A DNA stretch of 64,000 nucleotides from positions 930,001 to 994,000 of the forward strand of contig NZ_OY782755.1 of NCBI RefSeq assembly GCF_963678165.1, read 5' to 3'. The translations under genes and the position numbers were made by a program. Shown piece by piece: positions 62,754 to 64,000 of this stretch; within the stretch, counting starts at the first letter, position 1; every line of letters begins with the position of its first letter. The notes beneath the pieces were generated by a model, which was given only the letters and a program-made list of their open reading frames with translations, made no database searches and had not been told where the DNA came from. This DNA is from an uncultured Acetobacteroides sp. (GTDB lineage Bacteria; Bacteroidota; Bacteroidia; Bacteroidales; ZOR0009).

Positions 62754-62845
62754 ACTACCTTTTTAATGATTTGTTTGAGCTGTGCAAAACGAGCTCTGGT
62801 GCATATTTGTTTTAATTGTTTTTTTTTCGACTTTTATCCTGTTAT

Positions 62846-64000
62846 ATGAGAAAAGAAATGTACAAGCACATTATATATGTATTTGCAGCTTTGTTGCTAT
62901 TCGCTTCATGCAGTAGTAGGAATAAAGCAAATACCATAGTTAGCGGATTAGCAACAGATTACTCTGGCAGAACGATATATATATCGAAAGTTCTGCCTTC
63001 AAAGAGAGTGCTTGTTGACTCTGCGTTGGTTGATACTCTCGGAAACTTTGCGTTTAGGCTCACGCTTGTTAATCCCGATTTCTTTGAGATTTCCGATAAA
63101 CCTAATAAAAGTGGAATTGTTATTATAGCTTCGCCTAGTGAGCGGATTGAGGTAAATTTACCCCGTGGCGCGAGCTGGAATGTTGCCGATGTAAAGGGGG
63201 CAAGTGGATTTAATCAGTTAAAAATCCTTAGCGATTCGCTCTGCAATCTTCGAGGACGTTTGCATTCAATTCAAAAACAGTTTGACACTTTAAAGTATAG
63301 CTATAGATATGATAGTTTGCGTCGAGTGTTAAAGCAATCTTTTAATGGGCATATAGCCAACTATCGTGGCTTTTTGCGAAACTTTGTAGTTCAGAACAAG
63401 GGATCTTTAGTCTCGATTCCTGCACTATACCAGCGTATTGATTCTGCTTCGTACATGCTTAACGAAAAGGCTGATTTGCGCTTCTTCTTATTGACTGATT
63501 CTATTCTTTACCGAAAGTATCCCGAAAGTGCCATGGTAAAGGCATTTCATACTAGGATGCAGTCAGTTCGATACCAATTGAATAATCAGAAACTGAATAA
63601 AGAGTCAATCGCAGAAGGTGCTTTGGCTCACGAGTTTAATCTTAAGTCGCTTAATGGTGATACTGTGTCGCTGACTAAGCTAAAAGGTCGGTATGTTCTT
63701 CTTAGCTTCTGGGCGTCATGGGCAAAGCCTTCGGTGGCTGAAAATGGTAGGCTGGTAGAGATTTATAAGAAGTATAAACCTTACGGTTTTGAGATAGTTC
63801 AGGTATCTCTTGATAGAAATTTGAATGAGTTAAGCAGGGCTATAACGCCCGATATGCGACAGTGGAAGCAATGCTCAGAATTTAGAATGTGGAATTCTTC
63901 CATTGTAAAAAGCTATCGGGTTGCTTGTATCCCTTCAAACTTTATTATTAATAGACAGGGAATTGTTGTTGCTAAAAATGTTCTGGGGAAAAATCTTTTT
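62846..64000 (+). CDS. TlpA-like lipoprotein lacking the catalytic cysteines (3' end outside window)
   Basis: The frame is open from the ATG at 62846 to the window end (385 codons, no stop). It begins with a lipoprotein signal (LLLFASC, Cys22), then an N-terminal beta domain like DUF4369 (GRTIYISKVLPSKRVLVDSA) and a helical linker, and from about residue 260 a thioredoxin/AhpC-TSA domain (HEFNLKSLNGDTVSLTKLKG, VLLSFWASW, GFEIVQVSLD, CIPSNFIINRQG). The active-site WCxxC reads WAKPS at residues 292-296, so both cysteines are gone. The cis-Pro IPSNF is kept. Redox activity is unlikely; it may be a binding protein. Confidence 0.85.
   Translation, partial: MRKEMYKHIIYVFAALLLFASCSSRNKANTIVSGLATDYSGRTIYISKVLPSKRVLVDSALVDTLGNFAFRLTLVNPDFFEISDKPNKSGIVIIASPSERIEVNLPRGASWNVADVKGASGFNQLKILSDSLCNLRGRLHSIQKQFDTLKYSYRYDSLRRVLKQSFNGHIANYRGFLRNFVVQNKGSLVSIPALYQRIDSASYMLNEKADLRFFLLTDSILYRKYPESAMVKAFHTRMQSVRYQLNNQKLNKESIAEGALAHEFNLKSLNGDTVSLTKLKGRYVLLSFWASWAKPSVAENGRLVEIYKKYKPYGFEIVQVSLDRNLNELSRAITPDMRQWKQCSEFRMWNSSIVKSYRVACIPSNFIINRQGIVVAKNVLGKNLF

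Overview
The window looks like a chromosomal segment of an anaerobic Bacteroidota (Bacteroidales-like) bacterium. Evidence: a type IX secretion C-terminal sorting domain on the first protein, a GldB-type lipoprotein, bS16 with an Ala/Glu-rich tail, DUF4254, DUF4286 and DUF2807 proteins, several small outer-membrane beta-barrel proteins, and promoters of the Bacteroidota type (TTTG, about 20 bp, TAnnTTTG), clearest in front of rplU. Formate-THF ligase and an L-cysteine desulfidase fit an anaerobic metabolism. I saw no rRNA, tRNA or CRISPR array.

Layout. 1-7.4 kb: the 3' part of a giant modular leucine-rich-repeat surface protein, then aroK overlapping a convergent outer-membrane protein gene. 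7.6-16 kb: a drug-efflux locus bracketed by two TetR regulators (TolC, membrane-fusion lipoprotein, two separate ABC ATPases, two ABC-2 permeases), equivalent to YbhGFSR but with the double ATPase split in two and with repeats in nearly every intergenic gap. 16-17 kb: a lysine exporter (LysO) split into two genes. 17-25 kb: a repeat-rich stretch with a small HTH regulator, a second DUF559 nuclease gene, an AddB-like nuclease, a membrane protein and nadE. 25-30 kb: outer-membrane protein, gldB, fhs and cysteine desulfidase. 30-32.6 kb: a possible PD-(D/E)XK protein divergent from an OLD-like ATPase plus TOPRIM pair, a candidate defence cassette. 32.7-38.5 kb: ahcY, trxA, dnaE. 38.9-40.7 kb: rpsP-rimM and a GIN-domain protein. 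40.8-48.6 kb: mainly minus-strand genes (WecA-like transferase, degenerate Sua5-like protein, dapD, an EEP nuclease, two rhomboids, mutL). 48.9-52.2 kb: comM/yifB and a POT peptide transporter. 52.2-53.5 kb: a Rieske-like lipoprotein with changed ligands and a 21-bp minisatellite. 53.6-62.7 kb: frameshifted greA, hit, GT9, DUF4254, ruvC, DUF4286, serS, rpmA, rplU, a bifunctional nuclease, a lipoprotein and ribF. The right edge cuts a TlpA-like lipoprotein that has lost its catalytic cysteines.

The most interesting signal is a family of hairpin repeats (core roughly CGCTCTTTATCC, then a GC-rich hairpin, then a tail near GGTAGGGGTGGG). About ten copies lie between 11.4 and 24.7 kb. Two inverted pairs tightly flank the two DUF559 (Vsr-like) nuclease genes, two inverted pairs enclose only about 80-90 bp, and two copies are solitary. 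This is the architecture of REP/REPIN elements with their RAYT enzymes, but with a DUF559 nuclease in the enzyme position.
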